From positions 1 to 64,000 of the forward strand of contig SSNU01000078.1 in NCBI GenBank assembly GCA_012064415.1: a DNA stretch of 64,000 nt. The letters run 5' to 3'. Of the stretch, positions 13,001-24,108 are shown one piece after another. The stretch comes from Gyrodactylus bullatarudis. Lineage: Eukaryota; Platyhelminthes; Monogenea; Gyrodactylidea; Gyrodactylidae. Within the stretch, counting starts at the first letter, position 1. Every line of letters starts with the position of its first letter. The notes below the pieces were generated by a model, which saw only the letters and a list, made by a program, of their open reading frames with translations, had not been told where the DNA came from and ran no database searches. The position numbers and the translations under genes were made by a program.

Positions 13001-16000
13001 ATTTAAAATCCAGTACAACTTTTGAACAAGGTTGAAAATATCATAAAATATTCTCCCATCAATGAATTAGATTGCCTTTTTAAAAAAGAATATTCTCAAT
13101 CTGTACAAGATTTTAGTTCGTCGGAGAATCCGGTTTTATTTTCTGCTATTAGTTGCTTCTCAAACAAACAAAGTTGGCGTGCATTAGCTAGTCTGTTTAC
13201 TCTCGGTTAACAGAGTCAACTAATGAAGAAATATTATTTTCTCAATCTCTGACATGTAATATATCAAATTACATAATACATTTATTAATTTCATTTTCGT
13301 TTATTTAACTTGGTTTTTTAGTAAACATTTTTTCTGTTTTGAAATTCAACCTCATTTGTAGTTCTAAATTATGAGAATGAATTACTGAATGGATAATTTA
13401 AAAGTTTTTAAAAATTTAGTACGGGATTTATATGAAATTTTATTCAGGTCTACAGACTGATTATCTAAAAAAGAGTGAAACATGGTTTTTTTCAAAATTA
13501 GCTTACTTCATCGGATATGTAGAGCAATTTTAGCGTAGGTATTCTAAAAATTAATGTATCAAAGTAAATAAGATATCTGTATTTGGCTGTATTCTATGCC
13601 ACATTGTTTTTAGCAATTAAAGCTAATTGATATGAAGTTGGGAATCAATGATTTTTTCAGATTTCTTGATATTTTCATTTTCCAAAGATCTTTACACATG
13701 TTGCCCAATTTACCATTTGAAGAAAAAAAATCTGAAAAAAATATGGCCATTATTCAAATTTCAATACTCTTTTGATCAACCTCCAACTCGTCAAATACTC
13801 TAATATCTATATGAAGCACAAAAAATCAAATTTAAGCCCGATTACATCAGCAGAAATCAAGAAATGGATTGGAATATCTTTATACTTTGGAGTTACCAAA
13901 CAGAAAAATATGGATCTTGAAGAGTTATGGGAAAATGAAAACGGTACATCTATTGTAAATAAATCAATGTCATTCTCACGATGGAAAGTTGTCAAGCAGT
14001 TTATAAGATTTGACAATAAAATTATGCGAGAAGATGTTCAGCAAAGAGATAAATTGGCTCCAATTCGCGGATTTTTTCAAAGTTTTATCCAAAATTGTCA
14101 GTCATCTTATGTACCTTCTGAAGAAATAACCATTGATGAGCAACTAATAAGCTTCAGAGGACGATGTCCTTTTAAAATTTATATGCCGTCAAAGCCTGGC
14201 AAGTACGGTATCAAAGTTTGGGCGGCTTGTGATTCCAAGACCTCTTATCTATGTAATGCAGAAATCTATATTGGTAAAGAAAATAATACTGCAGAAATAG
14301 GTCAAGGAGCTAGAGTTGTCAAGCAACTGATCCATCCGTTTTTAAATCATGGAAGAACTGTTACATGCGATAACTTCTTTACCACGTATGATCTTGCGAT
14401 GTATTTGAAACGAAACCGAACTGCCTTAGTTGGCACTTGTAGAAAGAATCGTTCATTTCTTCCACCAAGTTTTCAACAAAAATCCATTGATCAAATGAAG
14501 ATTGAATACTTGTATAGCAAAGACGTAGTTTTGATGCGATTCGGACAGCAGAAAAACAAACCTGTTGTACTACTCTCCACACTTCATACAAATCCTGATG
14601 ATACTGGTGCCAAACCCGAAATTATACAGTATTATAATCATAATAAAGGTGGTGTGGATACTCTTGATTTACTGGTTGGGAATTATTCATGTCGTAGAGC
14701 AACCAGAAGATGGCCTTTATCTGTTTTCTGGAACATATTGGACATAGCTGCCTACAATGCTTATGTTCTTTACAGCACAAAGTGGCCAGAAACTCTAAGA
14801 ACTAAGAAGTATTCCCGCAGGGATTTTCTGAAGAAATTATCCATAAAACTCATGGGAATTGAAGAGGAAAACCCGAATCCAGATCCAAAAAGAAGGAGGC
14901 TGACTCAAAGCACTGAAAAATCTAGAGGAAGATGCAGTATTTGTCCAAGGCAAAATGATCGTAAAACTAAGCTAAAATGTCACAAGTGTGATAATTTAAT
15001 ATGCCAGAATCACGCAAACCTAATTTGTAACTCTTGTGAACCTATAAATTATAAATAATAAATATTTAATTGAAAAATACTGATCCGACTTCATTATTTT
15101 GAGAACTTATTCTACTGGGGTCATTTAGACCCCAAATGTCATACTTGTAATTTTTAATTAATGTCGTGCTAGGGTTAAATCAATAAAAATTTTCGGTTCT
15201 AAATTCGAAAAAATGTGATTTTTGCGCCAAAATTGAAATTTGAAAAATGGTCATATTTTTCATAAAAATAATTTTTTTTCAGAATTTTTTTCTTCAATTG
15301 GTGAAACCGAGCAAAATTAGTAGGATTCCAAAAAAATCCTGGATTCCCAACTTCATATCAACCAACTTTATGTGCACTAGGAGTAGATTTCTCAAATCTC
15401 CAATTTTCAGCTTGGGTCAGAGTCTATTTCAGTTTCTTGAAATGATTCTAATAATGTAATATCTATAAATCTTATATCTATTTGGGACATAATAGAGCAG
15501 AATGAAAGAATTTCTCAATTCTTATTTTATCAGAATATTTTTCTTCAAAAGGTCTTGCTTTCTTTATTTTGTATTATTGCAATTATCAATATACAAAAAA
15601 TCAAACAACAACCTAAAAATCCTTTGAATAACAAAGTTCCCTTGTAAGTAGTTGTAGACTCTTTGCTATTGAACGCCTAAAAATGAAACTTCGGCTCTAT
15701 TATGTCAGTACTTTGGAAATAATTTCTTTCAAAAACTTTAGCACAATTCGAAATACTTTTTTTTCTCTTATTTTTCATGAATATTACAATTTTGATAGGT
15801 CAAAAGACGTTTTAAATTTTAAAAATTTCACAATTTTGTTTATCTTAATCCAGAAGCATCGAATGGTATTTTGAAGCGAAATTTGGTGGGATTATATTTA
15901 AATACTTGAAAATAAGTTTTTTCATATCGATGGGTGATATAAGTAATTTTGCAAAATTTCGTCCTAGTCTAATGGACACTAAAATGTTATTGCTTATTTC

Positions 16001-19000
16001 AAGAAAATCTTTATCGATAAATAATAATCGATAGTCAAGTCAACTCAAAGCAATTTTTTGCATACAATAATAATCTCGTCTAAAGGTATGAAAAAATTAC
16101 TTCGTAAAAAGAATAATTCTATCACTTTTCACAATGCAAATCAAGAAAGAAAAGCTATGCTTGAGCATTAAAATGGAGTTAATCGAAGACAAGTTAATCG
16201 ATTCTAGAAATCATTTCTCAAGCAAGAATTCAAGTTTCCTTTTTTTGCGATAGAGCTGATTACGGTGAGAACATTTCTATAAATTTGATCAAAATCCAAA
16301 ACACTGATCTCAGATTCTCTGAATTGATTGCACCAGTTTTGAAACCATGATTTCAAATTAAGTTCAAAACCAAAATACAGGTAAAATGATCAGAATAGAA
16401 AAGTTCTTAGTTATTAAGGTTTTTTGGTAACTAGGGATAAGTGTTAGTCTTTTAAGACTCAGCGTGTATCTAAATTATAAGCTAGTGAAGAAACAATCCA
16501 AACATCTATGGCAGGCATAGACACGTCTCGTTTTTAATGAGATTCCTTAGAATACAGAAGCCGAGAATCGAACCAGATTTGTCAGCATTAAAAGTCCAAC
16601 AAAATCGACCAAAAAAATTTAGTCATTTTTCAAATTTAAATTCGGCGCTTTGATCCGATTTTTTCGAACTTTGAACTAATTTTTCGAGTTTTTTGATCTG
16701 ATAGTAAGAAAGTGGTCAAAAGAAGTTTTGCAGGATCAGAATTAGACAAGGAAGCTGGATATCACCGAAAAATTTCCGATGGCTCCACCATTTTTGAGGG
16801 ATTTTATTGATTTGGAATTTACGAATTTCGAAAATTACCTAATTTTCCACTTCTTGAAAATTTGAGTTATGAATATTTACCGTTTCCGAAGATTCAAAGC
16901 AATATTCATGTAGATATTTCGGATCAAGATTAGACAATATATCGAAATTTGGCCAAAGAAGTTAACAGAAATTCGTCATTATTGTGGGAAATCGACCCGT
17001 CTGAATTTTTCAAAAAAATTTTCTTTGAAAATCACGATTTTCTCTTTGATTTGATGTATAATCTTGATCCGAAAGATCTGTATCTAATTGCTTCAAATCT
17101 TCGAAAAAGGTAAATATTTTGAGCTCAAACTGGGAAATTAGAGGATTTTCATAATTCATAATTATCCTTTTGGCGAATTTATTTTCCCTGAAAAGTTGTT
17201 TCTCTGTCGTATTCTCTCATTGGTAGAGCAGGAATTTCCCTATTTTTGATTGGATAAAAAAAATTCGTAAATAATTTCACATAAACCATCTTGGTTATTA
17301 TTAATCTTTCTATTTTCATCTCATCTCTTTTTTCTATAACACGAAGAAAAATAATTTAACAGCCGAACTTTATAAAATCTATTTTTAGTCTTGAAAAGAT
17401 TGACAAACAAATTGAAGAGGTGGTAAATATAAATCAGTTTCGGCAAGAAAAAACGAGTGATCTTCATTATTTTATGAACCAGTTTGATGATTATATATTT
17501 TCCTAGGGAATCAGGGAAATCCTATTTTTCTATCTTGTACAAATTCACCCTAAATAAGAAGGGAATTATTTTGACATGTTTACATAAACTACACATGCAA
17601 AGATTAAGTATTTATGATATCTCATTTATGACTTTAGTATTTCTCTGAAACAAGTGGATCACATGAAATCACTCAGGGATATTTGCGAATACCTCTCCAT
17701 ATTCTGATTTTATTGTAAAGTTATTTTTCTAACGAGTTGAATTAACTTGATTTTTGAATAATTCAAGACTTTAAATTTCGAATGTACAAAAAAAAATACT
17801 CGAATTCTGAAAATTTCTAGTTTCCCAAATTCTAATTTTCGCAAAACCTTACCGTGAACCTAGTCCAGTAATTATTGTTATCATTGAATCTATCAGATGA
17901 AACTATATTTTTTGGTTTACGTGGCCCAATCAACTCAGAGAATTCATAAATATTTTTTTCAATTATATAATTTAAGTTACCTTGAACAAAATTTAAATGT
18001 TATTACAGAAAGAAAAAACTGAAATTTGAGATTTTCGTGAGACATTTATAACTTTGAAGGGTTGAAACTTTTAGATGATATCATTTTTATTTTTAATTTT
18101 GGAAGCACAAAATTTTTTGAAATATACTTATTAGACTTGAACGAAATTTTGCAAAATTACATAAATTACCCATCGATATGATAAATTTAAATCTTTTTAA
18201 GTGTTTTAATATTATCCCATCAAACTTCGCATTAAAATACCTTCTTATGTCTCTGGAATAAGATAAACAAAATTGTGAAATTTTCAAGATTAAAAACGTT
18301 CATAATTATTCGCATTATTTCTTACAAGAAAGTTGCGAAAATTACTTAAATCCTATTAAAATTCAATAGTTAAAAATGAAATTTCTCTTATTTTTCATTA
18401 ATATTACAATTTTGATCGGTCGAAAAACGTTTTTAATTTGAAAATTTTCAAAATTTTGTTTATCCTATTACAGAAGCATTAAAATCATCATATCGTAATG
18501 CATTGTAATTTTAGTATGCTTATTGTTTTTTTACTCACCAATGCTGGAACTCCAAGATCTACTTGAATCCATTCGGAAGGACTTTTGAATTTTGCACACC
18601 AGGCCATTCCATTTGGTAGATATAGACGAGCATTATTTGTATGACAATTCAAATTCCATGAGTCTATCGCTGTTGATGAAGCTGTTATTTGCCAACTAGC
18701 TATGGACCCAGTTATCATACCTAAGGGGTCATCTTGTTCACACCCTATGGATAGAGAAAGATAAATATTTATCTATAATTTTTCCAGATAAACGGAAGCA
18801 AAATTTTCTTTTTTTTCTAACAAATATCAAAATTTAATTTTCTCTTCTTTTCAAATGATGAATAACATTGTAAAATTTGTTGAAAATCATGTTCTTAAAA
18901 AAGAAACAAGTAGATAAATATGTATCATTTGTAATTTGTAATTCACAATGCAATAAAAAAACCTTGGAAGGCATATTATTAAAAGTAATAATTGTTATTG

Positions 19001-20304
19001 TTTTACATGTGTATAATTTTCTACACCTATTATTTTACCCCCTCTTAGGGTATTCAATGCTGAAAATACTACCGGCATTTGTGTCAATGATTAGGGATGA
19101 CCTTCCAAGAAAAGGTTAAGGGAATAAAATTAGCCTCCAGATTAGATTGCCCAACAGGGTTATTATTTTAAATGACCACATGCATCTCAATGGTGAAAAA
19201 AAAGAAATGATGACATCATCACTTGTTCAACAGATACATGGCATAAAAAAGGTGTTAATAATTAAATGTTTTTGAAATAATCATCATTAAAGTGGGCACA
19301 ACTCAGAACCAGCTGTTATCCCCAATGCCTTACATAATAATTTATACAAAAAAAAATCAAAAAAGAATTACACTAATCTCAAATAGGGTTATTATTGGAA
19401 ATTTGAGCTGTTAGCCCCTTACACCTTTCAATGATTCTCACACCTTAATGACCGATTTTTTTCAAAAATTTGTATGAGCTAAATTAAATATTAACAGTCA
19501 AGCAATTAATTTTGGAATTAATGAGAATACTCATTGATTCAAAAAGAATTAACTCTATCATAAATTCATGATCATCTTTAGACTTTACAGTAATTAACCA
19601 TTAAAGTCCCACAGTGATAATTCTATCACACACCATTTTAACAACTCATTATTATTCATTCAAGCATCAGAAAATACCTCGTTTACAACCCATTCGATAG
19701 GAAATTTATAAATCTCCTGAAATACGCAAAGATCTTGACTCTATCATTCGTCAAACTGGCGCTATACTAATTATTATGAAATATAATTTAAAGAGAGTTG
19801 ATTTATTTCTAAAAATTAATTTTTGTTTAAAACTTTTTTTGAAAACCTACTTCCCAAGTTCATAGGTAAAAAGTAAGATAGCTTTTATCGAGGAATCATA
19901 CCTCTAGAATTCAAATATGCTATTGTCTGAACTCTATCTGCTAAAGCTACAAAGACAACCTGTTTTTGTAACAAGAAATGGGTCATTTTTTGATCGATAA
20001 CTTCTGAGCCAAAAATAATTGCGTTAAAAAACTCTAGGTTCGTAATCAGCGTATTCACAAAAAAATTCTCTTGGACTTTAAGGATTAATATCTTTTATTC
20101 TAAAGAACAGATGTTATGCCTAATAAACAATAAAAAGTAGAAAATAAAAATCTGTATTTATATTTAAAAAAACTCACGGCTTCTCCAGTACTCCCAAGAT
20201 GGGAAAATGTTATCTGAGCCGAGAGGCTGTTTCTCCATTTGAATATCGGCCCCATTGACTGTAGAAACAGTGAGTAAACATGTAAGCAGATTGAAGATAA
20301 TCAT
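1007..20304 (-). CDS. Secreted protein with two F5/8 type C (discoidin) domains
   Basis: Ten exons, 626 residues: 20178-20304, 18539-18744, 7833-7955, 5598-5736, 5260-5400, 4638-4810, 2078-2270, 1771-2040, 1399-1572, 1007-1341. Lengths total 1881 and every GT-AG junction keeps phase. Residues 1-18 (MIIFNLLTCLLTVSTVNG) form a signal peptide. Discoidin domain 1 spans about 43-198, with the CEQDDPLGM start, W-I-Q-V-D-L-G, TQGRGD and closing ELIGC; domain 2 spans about 199-350, with W-F-Q-I-D-L-G, KGRGD and closing GLIGC. Residues 368-626 begin N-L-A-Y-K-K-S and contain A-G-R-V-V-D-G, resembling an F-type-lectin (FTP) galactose-binding fold. No transmembrane segment or kinase is present, so it is not a discoidin-domain receptor. 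Such domains bind carbohydrate or phospholipid outside the cell; the ligand here is unknown. Intron 2 is 10.6 kb of repeats, while the 2041-2077 intron is only 37 nt. Confidence 0.88.
2331..2955. mobile_element. MITE, family A, both ends present
   Basis: The left end reads ctagttgacatgaagatg and the right end is its near-exact inverse (catcttcatgtcaactgg), giving a terminal inverted repeat of about 25 bp continuing into aattta-like sequence. There is no coding capacity. The same ends recur at 26072, 61941-62467 and 63786, and related ends at 13620, 32288, 46432, 48266 and 56484. It lies in the intron between the 4638-4810 and 2078-2270 exons of the discoidin gene. The transposase family that moves it is not known to me. 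Confidence 0.7.
2956..4637. other. Intronic AT-rich sequence of the discoidin gene
   Basis: This is the rest of the intron between the 4638-4810 and 2078-2270 exons. It holds a 118-codon plus-strand open frame (3863-4219) with no recognisable domain, near-identical in position to an open frame on the other strand; AT-rich chance frames are the likelier explanation. Nothing else is visible. Confidence 0.5.
5737..7832. other. Intron of the discoidin gene, 2.1 kb
   Basis: No exon-like or coding signal was seen. At 6562-6580 the sequence caccgaaagggttaaca carries the AGGG-TTAA arrangement typical of piggyBac right ends, but no transposase remnant lies beside it, so it may be chance. Confidence 0.45.
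9040..9648. repeat. Near-perfect palindrome, 267-bp arms, about 75-bp spacer
   Basis: The left arm (9040-9306) and right arm (9382-9648) read as inverse copies with no mismatch noticed by eye; the spacer is AT-rich. The right arm, read on the plus strand, holds atataaatag followed by ccactgaagatggcg and later ccgtcgaaacg. Such ctgaagatggc...cgaaacg blocks are familiar near the 3' ends of Penelope-like and some other retroelements (established knowledge, from memory), so the arms may be a duplicated retroelement tail. The palindrome sits in the 10.6 kb intron of the discoidin gene, and a transcript crossing it would form a long hairpin. Confidence 0.85.
9649..13617. other. Intronic repeat-like DNA, no gene seen
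   Basis: AT-rich. Part of a family A MITE interior is recognisable around 12060-12660 (the block cgaatttcgaaaatgcat, shared with 2465-2510 and 25855-25880). A 62-codon plus frame at 13022-13210 matches no domain I know. No exon of the surrounding gene is seen. Confidence 0.45.
13772..15058 (+). CDS. piggyBac-family transposase, 5'-truncated (428 codons open)
   Basis: DDD transposase of the piggyBac (PGBD) family. The catalytic aspartates are in place: D122 in T-I-D-E-Q-L, D200 in C-D-N-F-F and D296/D299 in G-G-V-D-T-L-D. A Cys/His-rich zinc-binding domain (C-S-I-C-P-R, then C-H-K-C, then C-N-S-C) closes the protein. The first residues (about M1-L6) come from flanking MITE sequence, and true piggyBac similarity begins at about V7; the usual acidic N-terminal region of 100 or more residues is missing. 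Full-length family members are typically 550-650 residues. No stop or frameshift interrupts what remains, so the copy looks recent, but with no matching left end it should not be able to move itself. It lies opposite to the host gene, within its large intron. Confidence 0.9.
   Translation: MINLQLVKYSNIYMKHKKSNLSPITSAEIKKWIGISLYFGVTKQKNMDLEELWENENGTSIVNKSMSFSRWKVVKQFIRFDNKIMREDVQQRDKLAPIRGFFQSFIQNCQSSYVPSEEITIDEQLISFRGRCPFKIYMPSKPGKYGIKVWAACDSKTSYLCNAEIYIGKENNTAEIGQGARVVKQLIHPFLNHGRTVTCDNFFTTYDLAMYLKRNRTALVGTCRKNRSFLPPSFQQKSIDQMKIEYLYSKDVVLMRFGQQKNKPVVLLSTLHTNPDDTGAKPEIIQYYNHNKGGVDTLDLLVGNYSCRRATRRWPLSVFWNILDIAAYNAYVLYSTKWPETLRTKKYSRRDFLKKLSIKLMGIEEENPNPDPKRRRLTQSTEKSRGRCSICPRQNDRKTKLKCHKCDNLICQNHANLICNSCEPINYK
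15114..15177 (+). repeat. piggyBac right end with TTAA target
   Basis: Downstream of the transposase stop, ggggtcatttagacccc is an internal inverted repeat, followed by caaatgtcatacttg and then tgtcgtgctaggg directly abutting TTAA (15174-15177). The AGGG/TTAA junction is the piggyBac hallmark. The same layout (cccc..aaatgtc, about 16-20 bases, then tgtc..c.agrg-TTAA) occurs inverted at 23116-23190, so the two are related families. No matching TTAA-CCCT left end lies upstream of 13772. Confidence 0.75.
15670..15973. mobile_element. Foldback MITE, family D, one arm
   Basis: The right part (15856-15973) matches the arm of the 24324-24806 foldback element, including gcgaaatttggtgggatt, catatcgatgggtgat and the closing gcaaaatttcgtcc..agtctaa. 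The opposite arm is not visible here, so this looks like a half element. Confidence 0.6.
15974..17852. other. Intronic repeat DNA
   Basis: AT-rich, with interior-MITE blocks around 16600-17160 (for example the cgaatttcgaaaa type). No coding exon of the host gene or other gene was recognised. Confidence 0.4.
17853..17933 (-). other. Possible cassette exon of the discoidin gene (81 nt)
   Basis: An 81-base open stretch is bounded by an AG acceptor (ctctgag) and a good donor (acg|gtaagg). It would insert 27 residues in frame between exons 2 and 3 of the discoidin gene, both of which have phase-0 borders here. Its end, D-N-N-N-Y-W-T-R-F-T, faintly resembles exon 3 (A-V-H-W-R-F-I-T), hinting at an old exon duplicate. 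The inserted residues would disrupt the discoidin fold, so a decayed copy or chance is at least as likely. Confidence 0.25.
18130..18490. mobile_element. Foldback MITE, family D, both arms
   Basis: The left arm begins ttagacttgaacgaaat and includes acccatcgatatg. The right part repeats the family's inner block (tcttatttttcattaatatt, acaaaattttgtttatcc, cagaagcatt) and stops abruptly just before discoidin exon 2. It is diverged relative to the 24324 copy. Confidence 0.55.
18745..20177. other. Intron 1 of the discoidin gene
   Basis: About 1.4 kb of AT-rich sequence separates the signal-peptide exon from discoidin exon 2. An 80-codon plus frame at 18877-19119 shows no recognisable domain. Nothing else is seen. 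Confidence 0.5.
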
Positions 20305-23115
20305 GCTTATTTCTAAGAAATTCTATCTCTGTTTCGGAAACGTCAAAGAGTGAATTTTCAACCCAAGGGTTATCTTCTATTTGTTGCTAGTTGTTGAAAG
20401 CGAAGAAATTTAATTATTTAGTAATACTTAGTTTAAAATACAAACCTTCGTTAATTCCTGACCAATCAGAACAAAGTTTGAGCACAGCGTATCCTGATTG
20501 GTTTGTATGAAAATAGTTTTTTCACTCAGAGATATTATTATGAATGTACTTGCTTCACAACCATATGACTGAAATAAATATCATATTTTGATTAAAAATG
20601 TATCTCAAATAATTATCGGTAACATAGATGAACAAATTTTTTTAAATTTTGAACTATTAAAATATGTTTCAGAGTTGAAATAGAAAGTGATATTTTCCAT
20701 TTTGCCCCTTTTGTCTTGAATTTATTTTCTGATAGCTTGAGTTGGCAGTGCTTATACGCATAATTCATGATAGAAGATGAAAATTTGGTGAAATACACAA
20801 TTAAAACTCAAGATAAAGGAAATTTTGCAGACAACAAAAGTTCTCAAAACTTTACTCACTAATATTTCACCAACAATTTTTATGTTTCATAATAATTCAG
20901 TATTTTGTGGTAAAGTACAAAATATCTATTAGGCACCAAATGTTGTCAATGGACAGATAGATAATTATTTTTCCTAAATTTGTTTACCTTGTTAGTCAAA
21001 GAGAGAGAGAGAAAGTGTACTGTAATTTCTTATCAAAATTGTATCTGAAAACAATACATCATTATTTTATGTTATGTAGAATGAAAAAAGACAATTGGAG
21101 CTTATTACAATTTAATTGTGTTTACAATATGAATTTGTCGCCAAAGTTATTAAATGGCAAGTGGCAAAATATAATCTCGAAAATAAATTCCACATTATGA
21201 GTAAATTAACCCTTTCGTTCCTTGATATCGTTGATATACGTTGATATTATACACTCGAAAATCAGGTTTGAACTCAATTCGATACAGACCATAGAGTTTG
21301 AGAGAACTCGGGATCTGTTAACTTTGAATCAGACATAAATATAAGTTATTAATTGCTTAAAATCTTCGAAATCGGTAAATATTATGAGCTTAAACTTTTA
21401 AAACGTGGAAATCTGGCGCAGTTTGTAATGTATTTTTATGTAAGAATAAGACCGATTCTCTTTTCACTTTTTCAGAAAGATAAATTAAAATAATTTTTGA
21501 AATCTGAATTTTAATTGGAAATCTTTCGTGCGTTTCATTTAGAATGAGTGTCCTCATTCTTATCTATCGCAACATAAGAAAAATAAATAAAAGAATACCA
21601 CTGATTGAAGAAAGGATAGGCCAAATAAAAAACTATTTTTCCAATCTCCACATCAATGATAAAAAATGATCTTGTATAAAACAGGGTTTCTCTCCAGTTG
21701 AGCTTTTCATCAGAGATAAAAAAAATTAAATATCTTCATATTACGTGTTATGAAAGGATTTGATCTGAGTAATGTATGTTTTTATCATGGTAAAAAATAC
21801 AACACGAATTCCTCCTAGTATGATGATAGTGGTGGAGAAACCTAAAATTTGACATTTCAACATTTATAGATTGGTGGTAACGTGTCAAAATTTGATTTAC
21901 AGCATTCATATTTTTTTATCAATCAAGCATAACTGATAAGTGTATCCCCATTTATATTTGATGCAGTCTGAAAATTATTCCATTATTAATTTTAATTTTT
22001 AGTAGATGAAATACAAACAATTAACCTACTAGCAAAGTGTGGTCACTGTTAATTACTATATCCACTCTAACTTGATGGAGATTGTCTTCTCACACCTAGA
22101 TGTTAGAAATTCGGATAAGTGCCATTTCCATAAGAGAGTCAAATAATATTCAACTCCCGGTGGCAGATGTAGACACGTTTCGTAATGTGTTGCTTATTTA
22201 CGAAATCAAACAAGTTTGAATGATTCATAATCCTGGCTAGTTTAGGTTAATTAGAGAGAATTCATTCTCGACTCAGAATTAGTCTATATTATGCTGGCAA
22301 CCTAGTCTCGATAAGAAGAGAAACAAGAAAGTCACAATTCAAGAGATACAATTTTATTTCTTTTGAAAAAATATTTGTGCAATAAAAGAGTGTGAGGGTT
22401 CACACAATTGTTTTATTACACCAGAGGTTTTTTCGTATTCCAAGACTCCCTCCCTAACTTACATTTTAGTAAAGAAAACTTATTTCACAAACTTTCATGA
22501 TGCATTAATGAAAATACAAGATCAGAGCTACAGGTTTATGAAAAAAAATTCCAAATGTATTTTATTAGCATTTTATTGAAACCAATTATAATAAAATTCA
22601 TGCCGCATTTCAGAGTTTTTCCTGCTTGGGCATCGAATTAGTCTTACTAGTTATTCAATAGTGTATTGAATTATTCGAGTTATGTTCAAAAATATTATTT
22701 TTTGGATGGTCAGATAATCGAATCAAAATTTCAATTTTATTCTTGGGATTTTTTGGTTCATAAATAATTGGAATAGTACATAAAAAAGAGAGCAAACCCT
22801 TTTCACCTCTATTATGTCCCAATTATTTTCGAATAGCTCCAAATTCCATTTTTCCAAACTCAGATGTTGTAATATTGAGTCAATCGAATAGTTAACATTT
22901 CTAATCGAATGGTTCGACTTACTATGATCCTAAATAACAACTTTTGATCATTCTCTTGGAATTTCTACAAAGAAGTTCAAAAACATATGGATTTAGCATT
23001 TTTCTCAAAAGTTCTTTTCCCGAATTATTGCTGAAAAGAAAATGAGATTTTTGTATTTCGACCAAGTTCAAGTTGAGTTTTTGAAAACGCCAATGATGTT
23101 ATTTTCCAGACTCTC
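20305..23115. other. Intergenic DNA upstream of the discoidin gene
   Basis: No gene recognised. A short AG-rich tract lies at 21000-21014. At 21205-21220 the sequence ttaaccctttcgttcc has the form of a piggyBac left end (TTAA followed by CCCT), but no transposase frame follows it. The promoter of the discoidin gene should lie just right of 20304; no clear TATA box was seen. Confidence 0.4.
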
Positions 23116-23190
23116 TTAACTCTCGAATGACAAATTATATTTTTTTCATGAACGACAAATGGGGATGTATACACCCCCAGATTATAAAAT
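23116..23190 (-). repeat. piggyBac 3' end (minus orientation) with TTAA
   Basis: TTAA at 23116-23119 is followed by ctctcgaatgacaaat, and about 20 bases later by a second tgaacgacaaatgggg block, then an internal repeat (gggg..tatacaccccc). The two cga-acaaat blocks are subterminal direct repeats. The layout mirrors the right end at 15114-15177. It lies about 160 bases past the transposase remnant at 23353, as expected for the element's 3' end. Confidence 0.6.
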
Positions 23191-23309
23191 ATTGAAGATT
23201 ATAGTTTTATAAAGATTTAAAACCGGAAAATAATCAAATTTAATTTATTTTCATAATTAATATGAAGAACTAAAACTATATAAGTATTATCATTTATAGC
23301 ATGTCTCAC

Positions 23310-24108
23310 AAACAATGGCATAATGATTTTTACAACGATAGCAATTGCATTTTTAGCATTTGTTGTACCCAGTTTTATCATTGTTTCTTGGGCATATGGA
23401 ACATCTCTTCTTGCCCATTATGAGTCTAGGCATCTTCGACGGTGGCTCTGAGTATGCAGATTGATCCAGTAAATTGGAGGCTTCGCGTTTCCTGATTCTC
23501 TCCTTCATCAAACTATGGAACAATTCTTTGAGAAAGATTATGCGAGAAATTTTCCCGTTAGATTCTAAGAAACGAGGATTTTTCATACAATTAAGTACAT
23601 ATGAGTTATAAGCAGCAATGTCAATCATATTCCAAAATAGTGCCATCGGCCATCTTCTGGTTGATCTTTTACAGCTGTAATTACTCACTAGCTGATCCAA
23701 GCAGTAAACACCACTCTTAGTCGAATTGTAATATTCTATAATTTCAGGTTTCTTTCCACTGTCGTCAATCTCTTCATGTAAACTGGATAGCAAAACCACA
23801 GGGCGGTTCTTCTTATGTACGTATCTTAGAAGAACATTATGATCATTATAGAGGTACTGAATTGTTTCTGGCTCTATCTTTTTGTCACAAAAATCTTGCG
23901 GAAGGAATTTTCTTGAAATTCTACGAGTGCCAACGAGGGATGTTTTATTATCCTTCAAATAGTTAGAAAGCTGAAAAGACGCGAAGAAATTGTCACAAAT
24001 AATTGTCCTTCCATTTTGCAAAAACGGCTCAGATAGTTGTTTTACTACTCGCAGGCCTTGGTTAGTTTCTGCTTTGATTTCTTTACCAATACATATAAGT
24101 GATGTCAT
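23310..24108 (-). pseudogene. piggyBac transposase, C-terminal part, inactivated
   Basis: A minus-strand 251-codon frame (23353-24108) carries the middle and C-terminal part of a piggyBac transposase: C-D-N-F-F (second catalytic aspartate), Y-S-C-K-R-S-T-R-R-W-P, and the start of the zinc-binding tail C-S-I-C-P-R. The G-G-V-D motif reads S-G-V-Y-C-L-D, so the third catalytic aspartate is replaced by tyrosine. A TAA stop at 23353-23355 falls inside the zinc domain, and the remaining cysteines (C-N-C-Y-R-C, C-E-T-C) continue in the same frame to about 23310. The N-terminal part lies at 24893-25090, separated by a foldback insertion. The copy is clearly dead. Confidence 0.85.

Larger units (their letters stand above)
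13618..15370. mobile_element. MITE, family B, carrying a truncated piggyBac
   Basis: The left end agctaattgatatgaagttg (13621) and the right end, inverse of aaagttggttgatatgaag (to 15370), form the terminal inverted repeats of the element also seen at 46432 and 56484. Sequence just left of the transposase frame (gatcaacctccaa, about 13773) and just right of its TTAA end (atcaataaaaattttcgg, from 15178) both match consecutive parts of the 56484 copy (gatcaacctctaa...atcattaaaatttttcgg). The piggyBac piece therefore interrupts one MITE copy. Confidence 0.7.

Noticed and set aside
20613..20798. Short minus-strand frame upstream of the discoidin gene
   Set aside because: No signal peptide, domain, splice or promoter context; typical chance frame.
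20999..21014. AG-rich microsatellite
   Set aside because: Only a few units (gagagagagaga); not worth a separate claim beyond the region note.
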